Shown in pieces: positions 25,223 to 34,853 of a stretch of 64,000 bases of DNA; within the stretch, counting starts at the first letter, position 1, and each line of letters begins with the position of its first letter. Below the pieces are notes generated by a model. It was not told the origin of the DNA and ran no database searches. It was given only the letters and a program-made list of their open reading frames with translations. Origin of the DNA: Sporosarcina sp. Te-1 (GTDB lineage: Bacteria > Bacillota > Bacilli > Bacillales_A > Planococcaceae); the NCBI RefSeq assembly GCF_017498505.1, contig NZ_CP071798.1, positions 2,687,501 through 2,751,500 of the forward strand, given 5' to 3'. The position numbers and the translations under genes were made by a program.

Positions 25223-25268
25223 CTACTCTCGTTTTTCATATAACGAGAGTAGACACTGTTTTGTGACA
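25223..25268 (-). promoter_or_regulatory. ECF41-type promoter and overlapping inverted repeat
   Basis: On the minus strand TGTCACA (25268-25262), 16 nt, then CGTT (25245-25242), close to the ECF41 consensus TGTCACA/CGTC. An 11-bp perfect inverted repeat, CTACTCTCGTT and AACGAGAGTAG (25223-25233 and 25242-25252), covers the -10 and reaches the ribosome site. Confidence 0.78.
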
Positions 25269-25382
25269 GACTTTAATATTGATCCCAATTTAAAATCATA
25301 GACGGTAGACAATTGTTTTTTCTAATGGAACAACTGTAAGTATTCAATGGCGCGATAAGCACCATGAGAGAAAATGAAAAAT

Positions 25383-25409
25383 GCTAGCTCCTTAATGCAG
25401 GAACTAGCC
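25383..25409 (-). terminator. Terminator of the 119-aa gene
   Basis: GCTAGTTCCT and AGGAGCTAGC arms with TTTTTCATTTTC on the minus strand. Confidence 0.75.
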
Positions 25410-25419
25410 ATTATCAAAG

Positions 25420-25779
25420 TCAAATCGCCGACATGCCCTCCAGCAATGCCTTTGCATCGGTATTTAAATAATGATGAATATCCTCCCGCAGGAGCAATTC
25501 GGGATTTTCCGCTATCGACAACTTCAGCCCCCGCACATTGAACGTGGACGCATAGTTATTAATATAATGGATCTGATTCATCTCTTGCCGATTCAACGGC
25601 CGGATTCCCGTTTCCATCATGGACGCCAGCACATCCACCAACTCCCGGACATTCCGCTTCAGGACATGGCGATTCTCCTGCAATGCCCCCATATTATCCT
25701 CAATCAATTGCCTCGCCGATACTAAATCCGACTGCTCCAAACACCCCTGAATCGTATGCATAACTCTCTCCAGATGCAC
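25420..25779 (-). CDS. Unknown helical protein, 119 aa
   Basis: GTG at 25779 follows GGAGGAGGAG; the longer frame from 25818 has no site. The product is mostly helical, soluble and without recognised motifs (ENRHVLKRNVRELVDVL, EMNQIHYINNYAS). It is monocistronic. Function unknown. Confidence 0.65.
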   Translation of the reverse strand: MHLERVMHTIQGCLEQSDLVSARQLIEDNMGALQENRHVLKRNVRELVDVLASMMETGIRPLNRQEMNQIHYINNYASTFNVRGLKLSIAENPELLLREDIHHYLNTDAKALLEGMSAI

Positions 25780-25903
25780 GCCAACTCCTCCTCCACTTCC
25801 CCTATATGGAACCGTCATACTTTATACCATAAATATACCAACGTTTTGATGGGATGGGAAGGGGTTTTGGATGGAAAGGCAGCTATGGTTTAATTCACCG
25901 CCT

Positions 25904-26212
25904 TCACTTTTTCTGGGGCAGAAGTCCTTTGGTAATCGTCCGAAGAAGTCCTGTCCAAATGGCCTTTCCAACACTTAGGGTTAGAAAGACAATTAGAACA
26001 AATACCAAAAACCCCAGAAATGTATTTGAAATTTGTCCAGCCAGCCAATTGCCTCCATAGTAAATAGCGACATATGCAACAGCTACCACACCTAAAAATG
26101 AGAGGACAATCCAAACTCTTTGGAAGGATGTTAACTTCTTCCATATATCTTTATTTTTATATACAATTATTAAAACTAAAACTGCGGATACTAACAACGA
26201 TAAACTATCCAT
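25904..26212 (-). CDS. Small three-span membrane protein
   Basis: The 102-aa protein has hydrophobic segments at about 5-18, 32-52 and 62-85 and a basic end. AAAGGGCGG precedes the ATG. No family recognised. Next upstream gene is another membrane protein on the same strand. Confidence 0.65.
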   Translation of the reverse strand: MDSLSLLVSAVLVLIIVYKNKDIWKKLTSFQRVWIVLSFLGVVAVAYVAIYYGGNWLAGQISNTFLGFLVFVLIVFLTLSVGKAIWTGLLRTITKGLLPQKK

Positions 26213-26277
26213 TAGACGGAACCGCCCTTTATAAAACTACAGGAATACATTAAGAAAAGTTTCGGCTAAATGGTCTA

Positions 26278-26721
26278 TCAAAAAGACTCCGAATTCGCGA
26301 GGAATTCCATGTTCTGCTTCTCGACCGTTCGTTGTCTGCGCCATTGAAGAATCATCATGAATAAAGCGACTATCAGGACAAACCCCAAATGCAACACTGG
26401 AGCCAATTGTATTTGTAGGAGGGCGGGGTCATAGCCAGCGTGAAACATTCGGCGATCGAGAACCTGTATGTTAAATAGGAAAACCGCGGTAAGAAGTAAA
26501 AGCGCCACACCGTATGCGGCTCTACTCGGAATTGAAATAACGCCACAAATCAGGAAGAGCGTTGATACGAAGTAAAGAATATGAATAACGAGCGCTTCCG
26601 TTGCTGTGAATGAAACGGGAATGTCAGAAATCATAATTGTTTGCAGCATGAATGTTACGAATCCGATTAAACTGCCGAGCACGAATGTAAATCCCACAAA
26701 CACCAGCCTTGCAATTTTCAT
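26278..26721 (-). CDS. Four-span membrane protein, unknown
   Basis: ATG at 26721 has AAGGAG 8 nt upstream. The 147-aa protein has four membrane segments (about 5-27, 40-60, 65-85, 110-130) and a basic cytoplasmic tail WRRQRTVEKQ. No family recognised. Confidence 0.7.
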   Translation of the reverse strand: MKIARLVFVGFTFVLGSLIGFVTFMLQTIMISDIPVSFTATEALVIHILYFVSTLFLICGVISIPSRAAYGVALLLLTAVFLFNIQVLDRRMFHAGYDPALLQIQLAPVLHLGFVLIVALFMMILQWRRQRTVEKQNMEFLANSESF

Positions 26722-26849
26722 GCAGACCACTCCTTCACCTTCTGTTTCATTTTAGACGCTCCTTTTCAATTTTCGGTTTCAACATTGCCTTGAATAACCC
26801 GACCCCATTTGTACATGCTAATAATGCTTTTAGAAAGGGTGTGCTGCGG

Positions 26850-27002
26850 ATGAAAAAGGATTGGATGCCGGAGGAGACGCCACTTGCCGAGCTGACAGAT
26901 GTGCAGCTGGAGGCGCTCGGCGCAATGGAGAAGGAACTGGGAGTGACACTCGTTGCGTATGAAAATACGGACGACGGGAAGACAAATGTGTTTAAAGGAT
27001 AA
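26850..27002 (+). CDS. Small acidic protein, 50 aa
   Basis: ATG at 26850 follows AAAGGGTG. The product is soluble (MPEETPLAELTDVQLEALGA). The stop is immediately followed by a terminator, which supports a real gene. Function unknown. Confidence 0.6.
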   Translation: MKKDWMPEETPLAELTDVQLEALGAMEKELGVTLVAYENTDDGKTNVFKG

Positions 27003-27028
27003 AGGGCTGCGGAGGCAGTCCTTTTCTA
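27002..27028 (+). terminator. Terminator of the 50-aa gene
   Basis: AAGGGCTGC and GCAGTCCTT arms, then TTTTC. Confidence 0.7.
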
Positions 27029-27087
27029 ATGCAGGGAGATAGTAATTGAGAAAGAACGACTTGGAGCTTCTAGTTTGACCAGCATAC

Positions 27088-27942
27088 TTATGGCTCTACC
27101 AGCTCTTGTGCCTGTCGGATGATGTCATAATCACTTTCGTCTGCTGGTACATAGCCAACATGCCCGAAGAGCGTACGCATAAGCTGGCGGCCTTGTTTTG
27201 ATTCGCCTAACGAAAGAAATGCCTGCCGGATGGACTCCTGCCACTCATCCGTCATGTCCGGACGGACGGCAATTGCATCAGTGGGTATTCGATTCTCAGT
27301 CTCCAATTGGACGAGCCCCTGCGCGGGTACCGTTTCAACGGCGAACAGAGCGTCCGCTTTCCCGTTTTTTACCGCCTTGATGCCCTGCGCATCACTATCC
27401 ACTCCAAGAAGCGTAATGTCTTTCTGAATGTCAATGCCCGCTTTGGCCAAGTCACCGAGCTGCACCACGTCCTTACCCTCTTGGGTAGCAATCGTCTTAC
27501 CAACAAGGTCTTGGAGTGAAGAGAAGCCGCTTGATTTCTCGAACAACACCTGTCCTTTCAACGAGGTTACGTTCTTTTTTGGGTTGCCTATAGACAGCTG
27601 AGGCTGTAAGATGACTGTCGCCTCTCTTAACTTATTCGCTTCTACATAATCATAAGGCTGCATCATCACAACGTCCGATTTCTTCGAGCGAATGTCTTTG
27701 CCGGCTGTATTATAATTAGGAACGATCGTCAGCTCGACAGGAATGCCTAGCTCCTTGGCTAGCAGATCCGCTAACGCGTTCACTTGCTCCTCATCCTCCT
27801 GAACCGAAACAAATTGGATCTGTAACGCCTCTGGTTCATATGGAGAAGTGCTCGACTGATCATGGACCGATTTGATAAAGCCGCAAGCAGATAAGGAAAT
27901 AAGCATAGCTGACGCCAAACAAATAAATGCAATTTGTCTCAT
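27088..27942 (-). CDS. PhnD-like substrate-binding lipoprotein, second copy
   Basis: ATG at 27942 with GGAGGGAG upstream gives 284 aa. The lipobox LSAC is at Cys about 20. It is a PhnD/phosphonate-binding type protein; it shares with the 33.8-kb copy EALQIQFVSVQ, LADLLAKELGIPVE, AIAVRPDMTDEW and FGHVGYVPADESDYDIIR. Two binding proteins for one transporter could widen substrate range. It is separated from the nucleotidase gene by the 21-bp repeat array and a terminator, so it is likely its own unit. Confidence 0.85.
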   Translation of the reverse strand: MRQIAFICLASAMLISLSACGFIKSVHDQSSTSPYEPEALQIQFVSVQEDEEQVNALADLLAKELGIPVELTIVPNYNTAGKDIRSKKSDVVMMQPYDYVEANKLREATVILQPQLSIGNPKKNVTSLKGQVLFEKSSGFSSLQDLVGKTIATQEGKDVVQLGDLAKAGIDIQKDITLLGVDSDAQGIKAVKNGKADALFAVETVPAQGLVQLETENRIPTDAIAVRPDMTDEWQESIRQAFLSLGESKQGRQLMRTLFGHVGYVPADESDYDIIRQAQELVEP

Positions 27943-28060
27943 GGTGTTGCTCCCTCCACTATGTAATGCATCTAGTATGTGCAGGTTACAGCGGAACGAC
28001 ACGGAGGGAATGAATTATGCCCTTCTTTGTAAATTATCGGATACATGTCGTATAGCCGTG

Positions 28061-28163
28061 TTACCACCAACTTGAAGGAGTTTACCACCGACTTGAGGGA
28101 GTTTACCACCGTCTCTCGCAGCTTTACCACCGTCTTGGCGTGGGTTACCACCGACTCGACATG
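28061..28163. repeat. Array of five 21-bp repeats
   Basis: Units begin at 28061, 28082, 28103, 28124 and 28145. Each starts TTACCACCRNCT; the first nine bases are invariant and the rest degenerate (GACTTGAGGGAGT-type). It lies between the two parts of the phosphonate locus, with no ORF or terminator in the array. Confidence 0.9.
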
Positions 28164-28193
28164 AAATCCCATTCATAAAAATCCTCCACATAA

Positions 28194-28223
28194 AAAACCG
28201 CCACTCGCGAAAAGTGGCGGTTT
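28194..28223 (-). terminator. Terminator after the nucleotidase gene
   Basis: AAACCGCCACT and AGTGGCGGTTT form an 11-bp stem around CGCGAAA. It sits at the end of the leftward operon. Confidence 0.8.
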
Positions 28224-28231
28224 CGTGTGTA

Positions 28232-29809
28232 TTAGTCGTGAATGACTTTCCAGTTATGGTTGCATGTTGCTGTGACTGTTTTATGCTCTAAAAAGTAATT
28301 GGCGAGCAATTCGGAGACGTCGGTTGGCACTTCCTGAACCACAGGTTTGTTTTGGTACATGAGGTAGTCGCCACCTCCGCCTGCCCGATAATTGTTCATG
28401 ACGACATCGTATTCTCCACTCATGTCGACGGGTTTGCCTGCGTGTTCGAGCTGGACGATTCGTTCCCCGACCGGTTTTGAAATATTGATGATATAGTCAA
28501 TGCCTTCCCACATGTCGTAGTTGTAGTGCTGCGGCTTTGGTTCCAGGAAGGATGGACTCACCTCAATCGTGCCGCCGTCGTATTGTTTGAAGTAGGCGGC
28601 AGACCGCTCTAATGCGTCCTTCATGTCTTGCCCGCTGATACGGAGGACTTTGAGCGTATTCGGGTAAATGTAATTCGCTACGATATCCCGCATTGTGACA
28701 TTTTCCGGCAAGCCGGGTGATTGGTTACTGAAGATGGCTGTATTGGAAATGGTAACTTTGGTCACTTCCATTTGGACACGGTTAATGAATTCGACTAGCG
28801 GGTTATCCTGCAAACGTGTTTGCACGGCGTCCCGGATGACCATGTCGCCTTCGATATGTCCAATTGGCGTATCGAGCCATTCCTGTGTCGCCTCTTCGTA
28901 TGTGGATGCAAGCTTAAGAATTGATTCATCCGGCTCCACACCGTTTACCGATAGCAATTCACTCGTTTTCTGGACAACCGCCCAGCGGCCGTTCCGATCC
29001 TCCAGCTGGAGCGTCACTTTACCGAGCGTCTGCCCCATATGGCCCGGTTGCACGATAAGTACGCCGTTAATCTTTGTACCTGCCAGTTGCCGATGCTGAT
29101 GGCCCGTCAAGAGTACATCAATTCCCTCAACTTCCATACAAAGTTCGTAGCCTTTGTTTTCCCCTGTCAGCATTTCGGTCGGTTCCCCGGTTTCGGGATC
29201 CCGTTCGAATCCGCCATGATACGAGACAATCAGCAGGTCGGCTCCTTCTCTTTCCCGGAGATGCGTCACCCATTGTTTCGCAGTTTCCACCGGATCCGCA
29301 AACTGGATGCCGGTAATATGGGCGGGTTCTTCCCAGTTTGGTATATAGGAAGTGGTTAAACCGAGGATGCCCACTTTCACGCCGCCCACTGTTTGGATCA
29401 TGTAAGGCTTGCCGAAATATGGTTCCCCCGTCTTTTCATCGAGCAGATTGGCGGAAAGCCATGGAAAGTTGGCTTGTTCTATAATGTGCTCCAACACGTT
29501 TGTCCCATAGTTGAATTCATGATTTCCAAAAACAGCCGCATCATATTGGAGCTCGTTTGCCGCTTGGATCAGCGGATTCGGCCGCTCGCTTGCCATTTTG
29601 ATCGCATGGTAGGCAAGTGGCGTTCCCTGAATCAAATCTCCGTTGTCGATCAACAAAACATGTTCATGCTCTTCCCGTTCACGCTTGATGAGCGATGCGA
29701 TTTTCGCGAGGCCGACTTGTTCGGTTTGATTGCTCCCATAGTTGAGCGGAAAAATGTTTCCATGTATATCGCTTGTTTCTAGTACAACAATTTCCAAATG
29801 GTTGTTCAT
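28232..29809 (-). CDS. 5'-nucleotidase/2',3'-cyclic phosphodiesterase-family enzyme, cytoplasmic
   Basis: ATG at 29809 has AGGAGG upstream. The 525-aa protein has an N-terminal metallophosphatase domain with ETSDIHGN (first metal site), [17 protein letters not shown] and TGHQHR. A 5'-nucleotidase C-terminal domain follows (about 330-500). There is no signal peptide or anchor, unlike YfkN or secreted UshA. It should therefore release phosphate from nucleotides or cyclic nucleotides inside the cell. It is the last gene of the phn-type operon, 10 nt after a PhnE gene, and is a paralogue of the 32.2-kb gene. Confidence 0.88.
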   Translation of the reverse strand: MNNHLEIVVLETSDIHGNIFPLNYGSNQTEQVGLAKIASLIKREREEHEHVLLIDNGDLIQGTPLAYHAIKMASERPNPLIQAANELQYDAAVFGNHEFNYGTNVLEHIIEQANFPWLSANLLDEKTGEPYFGKPYMIQTVGGVKVGILGLTTSYIPNWEEPAHITGIQFADPVETAKQWVTHLREREGADLLIVSYHGGFERDPETGEPTEMLTGENKGYELCMEVEGIDVLLTGHQHRQLAGTKINGVLIVQPGHMGQTLGKVTLQLEDRNGRWAVVQKTSELLSVNGVEPDESILKLASTYEEATQEWLDTPIGHIEGDMVIRDAVQTRLQDNPLVEFINRVQMEVTKVTISNTAIFSNQSPGLPENVTMRDIVANYIYPNTLKVLRISGQDMKDALERSAAYFKQYDGGTIEVSPSFLEPKPQHYNYDMWEGIDYIINISKPVGERIVQLEHAGKPVDMSGEYDVVMNNYRAGGGGDYLMYQNKPVVQEVPTDVSELLANYFLEHKTVTATCNHNWKVIHD

Positions 29810-29819
29810 GGCCATCCTC

Positions 29820-30611
29820 CTAAACTAATTTCTGGCGCAATTTACCGGAAATAATATCAATGACAGTAACCATGACGATAATTCCTAGCAGGATGATCCC
29901 GACACGATCCCACGAGCGGGAATTTAGTGCAAATATAAGCGGTGTCCCGATTCCACCTGCACCAACCAATCCAAGGATGGTCGCGTAACGGACAGCGATT
30001 TCAAATCGATACAGCGTATAGGACAAGAATTCCGGAACAAGTTGTGGCAGCGTTGCGAAGAACAGCACTTTCGCTTTGTTCCCCCCTGCTGCGACGACAG
30101 ACTCCGACGGGCCATGGTCCATCGCTTCGATGGATTCGCTATAAAACTTGGCCAGCATGCCGATTGCTCCAACGCCGAGCGCTAAGATTCCTGCAAATGA
30201 TCCCGGACCTACCATTTTAATAAACAAAAGGGCTAAAATGATATCCGGAAACGTCCGGATGGCCGACGATACGAATTTTCCTGATGAGGACACGATTTTA
30301 CGCTGACCTTTTGAACGTGCAGACCAGAAGCCAAATGGAATGCTCAGCAGACTGGACATGATCGTACCAAGAATGGCAATTGCCAACGTTTCAACTAGGA
30401 GGGAAATTAAGTCCTCTCCTTCCCCTGTCCAAACATAACCCCAATCCGGGTGTGTGAAGCCTTCCACAATGGATTGGACCGTCTGCCAGGCAGTTGCTTT
30501 AATACCGTTAAATGAGATCCCCGCAAAAGCCCAGACGAAAATCACAAGGACTACGAGGAGCGTCATAATAGTTTTAGCTCGATTTCCTTTTGGCGGTTTA
30601 GGTAATGTCAT
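29820..30611 (-). CDS. phnE: PhnE-type phosphonate ABC transporter permease 2
   Basis: The 263-aa protein has six membrane segments and the permease EAA-type loop (SESIEAMDHGPSESVVAAGG, about 155-174) that contacts the ATPase. It starts in an ATGA-type 4-nt overlap with permease 1, so translation is coupled. It is 44% similar-looking by eye to permease 1 in the loop region (SIE(A/T)(M/I)D...GP), typical of paired PhnE subunits. Confidence 0.9.
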   Translation of the reverse strand: MTLPKPPKGNRAKTIMTLLVVLVIFVWAFAGISFNGIKATAWQTVQSIVEGFTHPDWGYVWTGEGEDLISLLVETLAIAILGTIMSSLLSIPFGFWSARSKGQRKIVSSSGKFVSSAIRTFPDIILALLFIKMVGPGSFAGILALGVGAIGMLAKFYSESIEAMDHGPSESVVAAGGNKAKVLFFATLPQLVPEFLSYTLYRFEIAVRYATILGLVGAGGIGTPLIFALNSRSWDRVGIILLGIIVMVTVIDIISGKLRQKLV

Positions 30612-31399
30612 AGCAGCTTTTCCCTCACTTTATTACTCACATAATCGATTGCCAGCACGACAACGAAAATGATCAAGATGATGACAGCTACACGATCGTA
30701 GCGAACTTGGCTCAATGCACGTTGAAGGAAAATACCGATACCGCCCGCACCGATATATCCAAGGACAGTGGATGCCCTGATGTTGATTTCAAACGCAAAT
30801 AGCACATAGTTCCAGTAATAGCTAATGACCTGCGGGATGACACCAAACCGCATGATCTCCAGTCGATTGGCACCACTCGATTTAAGTGCTTCGATCGGCC
30901 CTTCGTCAATCGTTTCGATGGATTCAAAAAACAATTTCGTCACCATCCCGAAAGAGAAAATAGCCAAAGCGATAATCCCTGCAAACGGCCCGATGCCGAA
31001 AACGGCGACGAAAACGGCCGCGAGCAACAATTCCGGAATCGTCCGGATAATATTCAAAATAAAACGCAATACGCTGCTGAATGCCTTATTTGATTCCATA
31101 TTCCGCGCCACATAGAGCGAAAACGGAAAGGCGAGGATCGCGCCGAATGCCGTGCCTAAAATGGCCATTCGAATCGTTTCCACCAACGGGCTTAACACGA
31201 CACTGACATATGACCAATCCGGATGGCTCATCTGCTCCAATATATAGCCTGCTTGCCCTAGGTTGGTAAGCAATTGCCAAAAGTCCACATCCGTAATAAT
31301 CGCACTAGTAATAATGATAATCAGCAGCATAGTCAAAGTTGTAAAAAACTTTGCCTTGCCTGTCTTTTTCGGGAGGGTTGTCTGATTTGGTATCATCAT
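30608..31399 (-). CDS. phnE: PhnE-type phosphonate ABC transporter permease 1
   Basis: The 263-aa protein has six membrane segments with the coupling loop [19 protein letters not shown] (about 157-175). It overlaps the ATPase stop by 4 nt and permease 2 by 4 nt. It would form a heterodimeric channel with permease 2. Confidence 0.9.
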   Translation of the reverse strand: MMIPNQTTLPKKTGKAKFFTTLTMLLIIIITSAIITDVDFWQLLTNLGQAGYILEQMSHPDWSYVSVVLSPLVETIRMAILGTAFGAILAFPFSLYVARNMESNKAFSSVLRFILNIIRTIPELLLAAVFVAVFGIGPFAGIIALAIFSFGMVTKLFFESIETIDEGPIEALKSSGANRLEIMRFGVIPQVISYYWNYVLFAFEINIRASTVLGYIGAGGIGIFLQRALSQVRYDRVAVIILIIFVVVLAIDYVSNKVREKLL

Positions 31400-32202
31400 G
31401 CTTCCTCCTTGTTGTCCTCTTCTTCGAGAATTGCTTCTCCGTAAATGGCGCGCAGTGTACTATCGGTCGCTTCAGCTGTCGGTCCGTCAAAGACCAGTTC
31501 GCCGCCCCGCAGGCCGATGATCCGGTCGCCGTATTTTCGGGCAAGTTCGATAGAATGAAGATTGACGAGGACTGTAATGCCTAGATCCCGGTTGATGCGC
31601 AATAGATCATCCATGACCCGTTCTGTTGTTACCGGGTCGAGAGAAGCTACTGGCTCGTCCGCCAAAATGATCTTCGGTTCCTGTGCAAGTGCACGCGCAA
31701 TGGATATACGCTGTTGCTGGCCGCCGGAAAGCTGGTCTGCCCGTGTATATACTTTCTCCGCCAAGTTGACGCGCTTTAAAGCGTCATACGCGATTTCCTT
31801 ATCCTTTTTAGGAAAAATGCCGAGAAGCATGTTCAATGTCGAATGGTAGGCGACACGCCCCGTCAAGACATTCCGCAAAACGGAGGATCGTTTTACAAGA
31901 TTGAAGCTTTGGAAGATCATACCGATATTCCGGCGAATTTCGCGAAGCGCTTTTCCTTTCGCCCGGGTTATGGATTGACCGTCGATGATAATGTCCCCGC
32001 TTGTAATCTCGTTCAACCGGTTGATTGAGCGAAGCATTGTACTTTTTCCGGCACCGGATAATCCGATGACGATCACGAATTCACCTTGTCCAATGGATAG
32101 GTTCAAATCTTTGAGACCTTGAACACCATTCGGGTATGTTTTATTCACATTGACCAGTTGGATGACTGGTCGTTGTTCAGTAGCTGCTTGTGTAGTTGCC
32201 AT
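31396..32202 (-). CDS. phnC: PhnC-type phosphonate ABC transporter ATP-binding protein
   Basis: The 268-aa ATPase has Walker [10 protein letters not shown] (about 47-55), signature [17 protein letters not shown] (about 155-171) and Walker [15 protein letters not shown] (about 176-189). The end of the ABC domain carries the H-switch ([22 protein letters not shown]). AAGGAGAAG precedes the ATG. It has the PhnC/PhnE arrangement, with overlapping permeases downstream. Confidence 0.93.
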   Translation of the reverse strand: MATTQAATEQRPVIQLVNVNKTYPNGVQGLKDLNLSIGQGEFVIVIGLSGAGKSTMLRSINRLNEITSGDIIIDGQSITRAKGKALREIRRNIGMIFQSFNLVKRSSVLRNVLTGRVAYHSTLNMLLGIFPKKDKEIAYDALKRVNLAEKVYTRADQLSGGQQQRISIARALAQEPKIILADEPVASLDPVTTERVMDDLLRINRDLGITVLVNLHSIELARKYGDRIIGLRGGELVFDGPTAEATDSTLRAIYGEAILEEEDNKEEA

Positions 32203-32219
32203 CCTTCTTCTCCTTGTAG

Positions 32220-33698
32220 TTAATGAATTGTCTTATATTGGTGCGTTTGAACCGGCAGCGTCATTTGCCCATTCACCGCAAGTCCCGCCACTAGATCTGG
32301 CACATAAATCATGATTTCATTTGTAACTGCATGTTTCGGAAAGATGCGGATTCCTTCGCCTATTGTCTTATAGTGATTACAAACGAAAGTGACCATACCC
32401 TCTTCTCGAACCGACCGTCCATTCATTTCCATCCGGCTCACCTCTCCATTTACGATGGAATAGGTGAGTCCTTTCCACATATCAGACTCACTTGCCGCAC
32501 TCTCTTTACGGAAAGGCGTCAGACGTCCGACCTCTGTTAATTGAAAATAAAGGAACGCCTTCTGCAACGATTCTTTCAGCTCTTGTCCGGTTAGACGAAG
32601 GACCGCAAATGTACAGGGAAATGTATAATTTCTCATCAGTTGCTTCATTGTGACAGGTCCGCCGGATGCAGTCGTTTCAAATAAAGAAATGGCAGAAACT
32701 GCTTCCCCTGTTACCGTTTGTTGAATGGTATGCAGCAATTCTGGAATTGACCTGTCCAGGTAGCTCGCTATCGGCGAATCTAACCATTCCGTCGACTCTT
32801 CTAACCACGGCGACAACTGCTGAATCAACTCCCCATCTTCGGGAATGTCCTCCATACTGATTAGATCTACCTGCCGATCAACCAACTTCCAATGATGTTT
32901 CTCGTCTTTTTCGACAGTAAAGGAAAGTTCTCCAACGTGGCTTCCTCTAGTTCCAGGTTGCAGGACAGGGACCTCACCGACGTATCCAGCTAACGCTTTG
33001 TGCTGGTGGCCTGCGATGACGCCGTCGATTCCTTTGACTTCAGACGCCAAGCGGTAGGCCACGTTTTCACCAGTCTGATATTCAGTCGGCAATCCCGTCG
33101 CCAAGTCCCGTTCCGTGCCGCCATGATAGGAGAGAAGCAATATATCCACTTGGGGACGCAGTTCTGCCACCCACTGATGAGCCGTTTGAATAGGGTCCAG
33201 GAAAGCAAGTCCCGAAACGTTGGCCGCGTGCTCCCATCTCGGAATATAATCCGTAATCAAACCAATAATGCCTATTTTTACACCAGATCGTTCAATGATC
33301 GTATAAGGTTGCCAAAGTGGTGCAAGGGTCTGTTGATTGACTATATTTGCGGCGATATAGGGAAAGGCCATCTGTTGCACACTTCGCTCAAGATAGGGGA
33401 GTCCATAATTAAATTCGTGGTTTCCGGGGACGGCTGCATCATATTGCAAGGCATTCATTGCAGCACTCAAGGGATGGTCCGTCCAGCGATGCTGATTCAT
33501 GTAGAGAAAAGTGGCAAGTGCCGAGCCTTCCAGAAAGTCGCCATTGTCCACGAGAACGATCGAATCACCGTTCGCCCTTCTGTTTTTTACAAATGTGGAA
33601 ACACGGCTTAACCCAGTAGGTGTAATATGACCGGACAATTCATCCGCAGCTTGGATATAGCCATGAACGTCGCTAGTAGCCAGAATGGATATTCTCAT
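32220..33698 (-). CDS. 5'-nucleotidase/cyclic phosphodiesterase-family enzyme, first copy
   Basis: The 492-aa protein has the same two domains as the 28.2-kb gene. Metal-site motifs [25 protein letters not shown] and AGHQHK occur in order, then the C-terminal nucleotide-binding domain (about 310-480). It lacks a signal peptide. It lies between the binding-protein gene and phnC, 17 nt before phnC, so it belongs to the transporter operon. Its substrate is likely related to what the importer brings in, but that is inference. Confidence 0.88.
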   Translation of the reverse strand: MRISILATSDVHGYIQAADELSGHITPTGLSRVSTFVKNRRANGDSIVLVDNGDFLEGSALATFLYMNQHRWTDHPLSAAMNALQYDAAVPGNHEFNYGLPYLERSVQQMAFPYIAANIVNQQTLAPLWQPYTIIERSGVKIGIIGLITDYIPRWEHAANVSGLAFLDPIQTAHQWVAELRPQVDILLLSYHGGTERDLATGLPTEYQTGENVAYRLASEVKGIDGVIAGHQHKALAGYVGEVPVLQPGTRGSHVGELSFTVEKDEKHHWKLVDRQVDLISMEDIPEDGELIQQLSPWLEESTEWLDSPIASYLDRSIPELLHTIQQTVTGEAVSAISLFETTASGGPVTMKQLMRNYTFPCTFAVLRLTGQELKESLQKAFLYFQLTEVGRLTPFRKESAASESDMWKGLTYSIVNGEVSRMEMNGRSVREEGMVTFVCNHYKTIGEGIRIFPKHAVTNEIMIYVPDLVAGLAVNGQMTLPVQTHQYKTIH

Positions 33699-33783
33699 AG
33701 GGTTGCCTCACTTTCTAATCTGATTGCCACAAGGGTTTCAATAAAGTTTGCATGTATTTGAAAATAAAACCAAAAAACTAGAG

Positions 33784-33820
33784 AAAAGGGATGTTAGAAA
33801 TCACCGTCTAACATCCCCCG
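33784..33820 (-). terminator. Hairpin between phnD and the nucleotidase gene
   Basis: GGGATGTTAGA and TCTAACATCCC arms, followed on the minus strand by CTTTTCTC. It could stop or attenuate transcription, or protect the phnD message, so that the binding protein is made in excess. Confidence 0.7.
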
Positions 33821-33829
33821 ACCATACCA

Positions 33830-34762
33830 TTATTGACCTACAAGTTTACCATATTCTCGGATTACGTCGTAGCTGCTATCATCTGCCTCAACATAACCGA
33901 CATGTCCATAAAGTGCTTCCACAATTTCACGGCCGTCTTCCGACTCACCTATTGCAATGAACGCTTTACGAATTTTTTCAATCCATTCTTTATCCATGTC
34001 TGTCCGTACAGCAATCGCATCATTCGGAATACGTGCTTCCGTAAAGAAGGAGTCCAGTTCCTCATGGATGTTCGGGTAGTCTTTCATCAATAGGTTGCGA
34101 CCATCTTCGAAACTGAAAGCCGCATCTGCGTCACCATTGATGACAGCGAGGATTGCATTATCAATTCCGCCGACTGTTACAAAATTCACGTCTCGGTCTA
34201 CATCGATTCCAGCTTTGATCATTTCAGCGACAGGGAATACGTAACCACTTGCAGACACGACATCTTGTGAGGCAATTGTTTTGCCTTTAAGATCTTCGTA
34301 ACCTTTGATTCCGCTATCCTTTTTAAAAATAATTTGTCCTCTAAAGTCAGAAACTTTCGTTGTCTCATCCTTTTGACCACCAGGTTGTTTCACACCATAC
34401 AACTCAGATTGCAAAATGGCATTTGCAGCTCCACGGTCTTTCGCAAGGACGTATGCGTTTGGCGGCATAATTCCTAGATCAATTTGCTTGGAAGCCATCG
34501 CTTCAATAATCGTGCTATAGTCCGTGGATACACTCACCTCAACGGGAATGCCAAGTTCTTTGGATAGTAAGTCTGCCAACGGCTTTGCTTTCGCATCTGC
34601 TGTACTTTCCGATTTAGTCGGAACAAACTGAACCCGCAATGTTTCAGGAGCATACGCTTCATCTTTTTTACTATTATTTTTGTCCGTTGAATCCGATTTA
34701 CCGCAAGCTGCCAGCATGACGAGCATGAACGCAGCCAAAACTAGAAGAGCCTTCTTCTTCAT
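33830..34762 (-). CDS. phnD: PhnD-like phosphonate-type substrate-binding lipoprotein
   Basis: The 310-aa protein has a lipobox LAAC (Cys about 20), an acidic linker and a PhnD-type two-lobe fold (TLRVQFVPTKSES, GELGIMPPNAYVL-type motif as DLGIMPPNAYVL, SKELGIPVEVSV). AAAGGAG precedes the ATG. It is first in the leftward cluster of binding protein, nucleotidase, PhnC, two PhnE and nucleotidase. Phosphonate, phosphite or a phosphate ester are possible ligands. Its promoter region holds two TTAACA-type hexamers 11 bp apart. Confidence 0.9.
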   Translation of the reverse strand: MKKKALLVLAAFMLVMLAACGKSDSTDKNNSKKDEAYAPETLRVQFVPTKSESTADAKAKPLADLLSKELGIPVEVSVSTDYSTIIEAMASKQIDLGIMPPNAYVLAKDRGAANAILQSELYGVKQPGGQKDETTKVSDFRGQIIFKKDSGIKGYEDLKGKTIASQDVVSASGYVFPVAEMIKAGIDVDRDVNFVTVGGIDNAILAVINGDADAAFSFEDGRNLLMKDYPNIHEELDSFFTEARIPNDAIAVRTDMDKEWIEKIRKAFIAIGESEDGREIVEALYGHVGYVEADDSSYDVIREYGKLVGQ

Positions 34763-34836
34763 GTTTGAATTCTCCTTTGTTGTTTGTTAATAGTTATACG
34801 ACTTTTTTAACACCCTCTGTAATCGTAAAGGACTAT

Positions 34837-34853
34837 TGTTAACTAAATATTAA
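34837..34853 (-). promoter_or_regulatory. Possible half PhoP box
   Basis: On the minus strand TTAATA and TTAACA are 11 bp apart (34853-34848 and 34842-34837), as in Bacillus PhoP boxes, which usually need four. Only two clear copies are present. The gap 34763-35103 is AT-rich and shows nothing else. Confidence 0.3.

Noticed and set aside
34837-34853. Full PhoP box upstream of phnD
   Set aside because: Only two hexamers are good; the flanking positions at 11-bp spacing do not match, so it is listed only as a weak half box.
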